A stretch of 5,929 nucleotides of DNA from positions 1-5,929 of the forward strand of contig DATJLT010000217.1 in NCBI GenBank assembly GCA_035509195.1, in the 5' to 3' direction. The position numbers and the translations under genes are program-made. Every line of letters starts with the position of its first letter. Within the stretch, counting starts at the first letter, position 1. Below are positions 5,003 through 5,929 of this stretch, piece by piece. The notes under the pieces were generated by a model that was given only the letters and a program-made list of their open reading frames with translations, was not told where the DNA came from and ran no database searches. This DNA comes from Chersky-822 sp035509195. Its GTDB lineage: Bacteria; Actinomycetota; Actinomycetes; Streptosporangiales; Streptosporangiaceae.

Positions 5003-5929
5003 ATGCGACGTGTGGCCGTGGCGCTCATCGCCCCGATCGCCATTACCTCCGCGCTGCTGGCCGGCTGCGGCAGCTCGGGCACTGCCAGCACCGCGAGCGC
5101 GGCCGGCGGCACCAACGGCACGGTCAAGGTCACCGGTGCCGCGGGCAAGTCACCGACGATCGTGATCCCTTCCGCCAAGCCCAGCTCAAGCCTGGTCACC
5201 AAGACCCTGATCAAAGGCTCAGGCCCGGTTCTCGCCTCGACCGACTCATACCTGGCGAATTTCCAGGTGTACGTCTGGCGGGGGAAGACGCACAAGCTGG
5301 TGTACTCCAGCTACACGAGCACTCCAGAAGTGCTCCCCGTGACCATCGGCCTTTCCGGCCTGCAGAAGGCAATGGCAGGCGCGCACGTCGGTAGCCGGGT
5401 GCTGGCGGTACTGCCGCCTAAGTACGGTTACGGCACCCAGGGGAACTCGCAGATCGGCGTCAAGCCGACCGACACCATGGTCTGGGAAATCGACGTGCTC
5501 CAGGCGTTCGGCGAGAACGAGGGCGCGACCGGCAAGCAGATCACCAATGGCGGCGGCACCCTGCCGAAGGTCACCACGCAGACGACAGGCGGACCGACGA
5601 TCTCGATCCCGAAGAGCTCGCCGCCGAGCAAGCTGGTCGTGACGACCCTGATCAAGGGCACAGGCGCCCCGGTCAAGTCCGGGCAAGCCATCGTCGTCAG
5701 GTACGTCGGCTCGATCTGGCGCACGGGAAAGGTCTTCAACGACAACTGGCCGACCACGCAGGAGCCGAGCACGCCGCCGAATGTCTTCCAGCTCGGGCAG
5801 CTCATTCCCGCCTGGAACACCGGCCTGGTCGGAGTACCTGTCGGCAGCCGCGTGATGCTCGTTGTCCCGCCTGCGGAAGGCTACGGCAAGACCGGCCAGT
5901 CCTCCGCCGGCATCAAGGGCACTGACACC
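5003..5929 (+). CDS. Lipoprotein with tandem FKBP-type prolyl isomerase domains (3' end outside window)
   Basis: The frame stays open for 309 codons to the window edge, so the gene is cut at its 3' end. Residues 1-22 form a lipoprotein signal peptide: RR, a hydrophobic core, and a lipobox LAGC with Cys22 as the lipidated residue. A Ser/Thr/Ala/Gly-rich linker (23-50) follows. Two FKBP domains come next, about 62-168 and 209 to the edge; such domains catalyse cis-trans isomerisation of prolyl bonds and would act outside the membrane in protein folding. Domain 2 keeps most pocket residues by comparison with FKBP12 (Tyr234, Phe245, Ile268, Trp271, Tyr294), with Asn246 in place of the pocket Asp. 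Domain 1 is degenerate: Phe87, Val100, Tyr101 and Met124 stand where Tyr, Phe, Asp and Trp are expected, although PPKYGYG (138-144) is kept. Domain 2 ends at KGTDT, matching KPTDT of domain 1, so only its last strand and the tail are missing. FKBP genes near pafA are, from memory, known in streptomycetes. Confidence 0.9.
   Translation, partial: MRRVAVALIAPIAITSALLAGCGSSGTASTASAAGGTNGTVKVTGAAGKSPTIVIPSAKPSSSLVTKTLIKGSGPVLASTDSYLANFQVYVWRGKTHKLVYSSYTSTPEVLPVTIGLSGLQKAMAGAHVGSRVLAVLPPKYGYGTQGNSQIGVKPTDTMVWEIDVLQAFGENEGATGKQITNGGGTLPKVTTQTTGGPTISIPKSSPPSKLVVTTLIKGTGAPVKSGQAIVVRYVGSIWRTGKVFNDNWPTTQEPSTPPNVFQLGQLIPAWNTGLVGVPVGSRVMLVVPPAEGYGKTGQSSAGIKGTDT

Noticed and set aside
5003..5929. Frameshift or pseudogene in the FKBP gene because domain 1 is degenerate
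   Set aside because: The frame is continuous to the window edge with normal codon use and an intact signal peptide; divergence of domain 1 looks like functional change, not decay.

Overview
The window is GC-rich, densely coding DNA from an actinobacterium. The strongest indicator is a full-length Pup--protein ligase gene (pafA), whose family is largely confined to Actinobacteria and a few other phyla. Third codon positions are mostly G or C, and GTG starts are used. AGG arginine codons are frequent in all four genes, which is more than I would expect of a typical Streptomyces and hints at another lineage, perhaps a Streptosporangiales-type actinomycete. I cannot fix the genus.

Layout, all on the + strand. 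Bases 1-199 hold two strong GC hairpins at the left edge (possibly the end of an upstream unit) and then a leader with short repeats. Next comes a succinate-semialdehyde dehydrogenase-type aldehyde dehydrogenase (200-1660), followed after only 4 bases by pafA (1665-3023). An 18-bp inverted repeat (3037-3089) closes this pair and probably acts as a terminator. A 571-residue polytopic membrane protein follows (3159-4874), with a topology and first outer loop that recall GT-C glycosyltransferases. After a short intergenic region with small inverted repeats and a TAGGCT -10-like box, a lipoprotein with two FKBP-type prolyl isomerase domains begins at 5003 and runs off the right edge.

How the parts fit together. 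PafA attaches the small protein Pup to lysines of target proteins, marking them for the bacterial proteasome. The usual upstream partners (dop, pup, prcB, prcA) are not next to it here; the dehydrogenase takes the place of prcA and is probably co-transcribed with pafA. FKBP genes downstream of pafA are, from memory, a familiar actinomycete neighbourhood. The membrane protein and the FKBP lipoprotein both look like cell-envelope proteins and probably form one or two separate transcription units. No mobile element, CRISPR array, tRNA or rRNA is visible. The less ordinary points are the dehydrogenase-pafA pairing, the uncharacterised membrane protein, and a duplicated FKBP domain whose first copy has lost much of its catalytic pocket. 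I see no clear evidence of a wholly new system.
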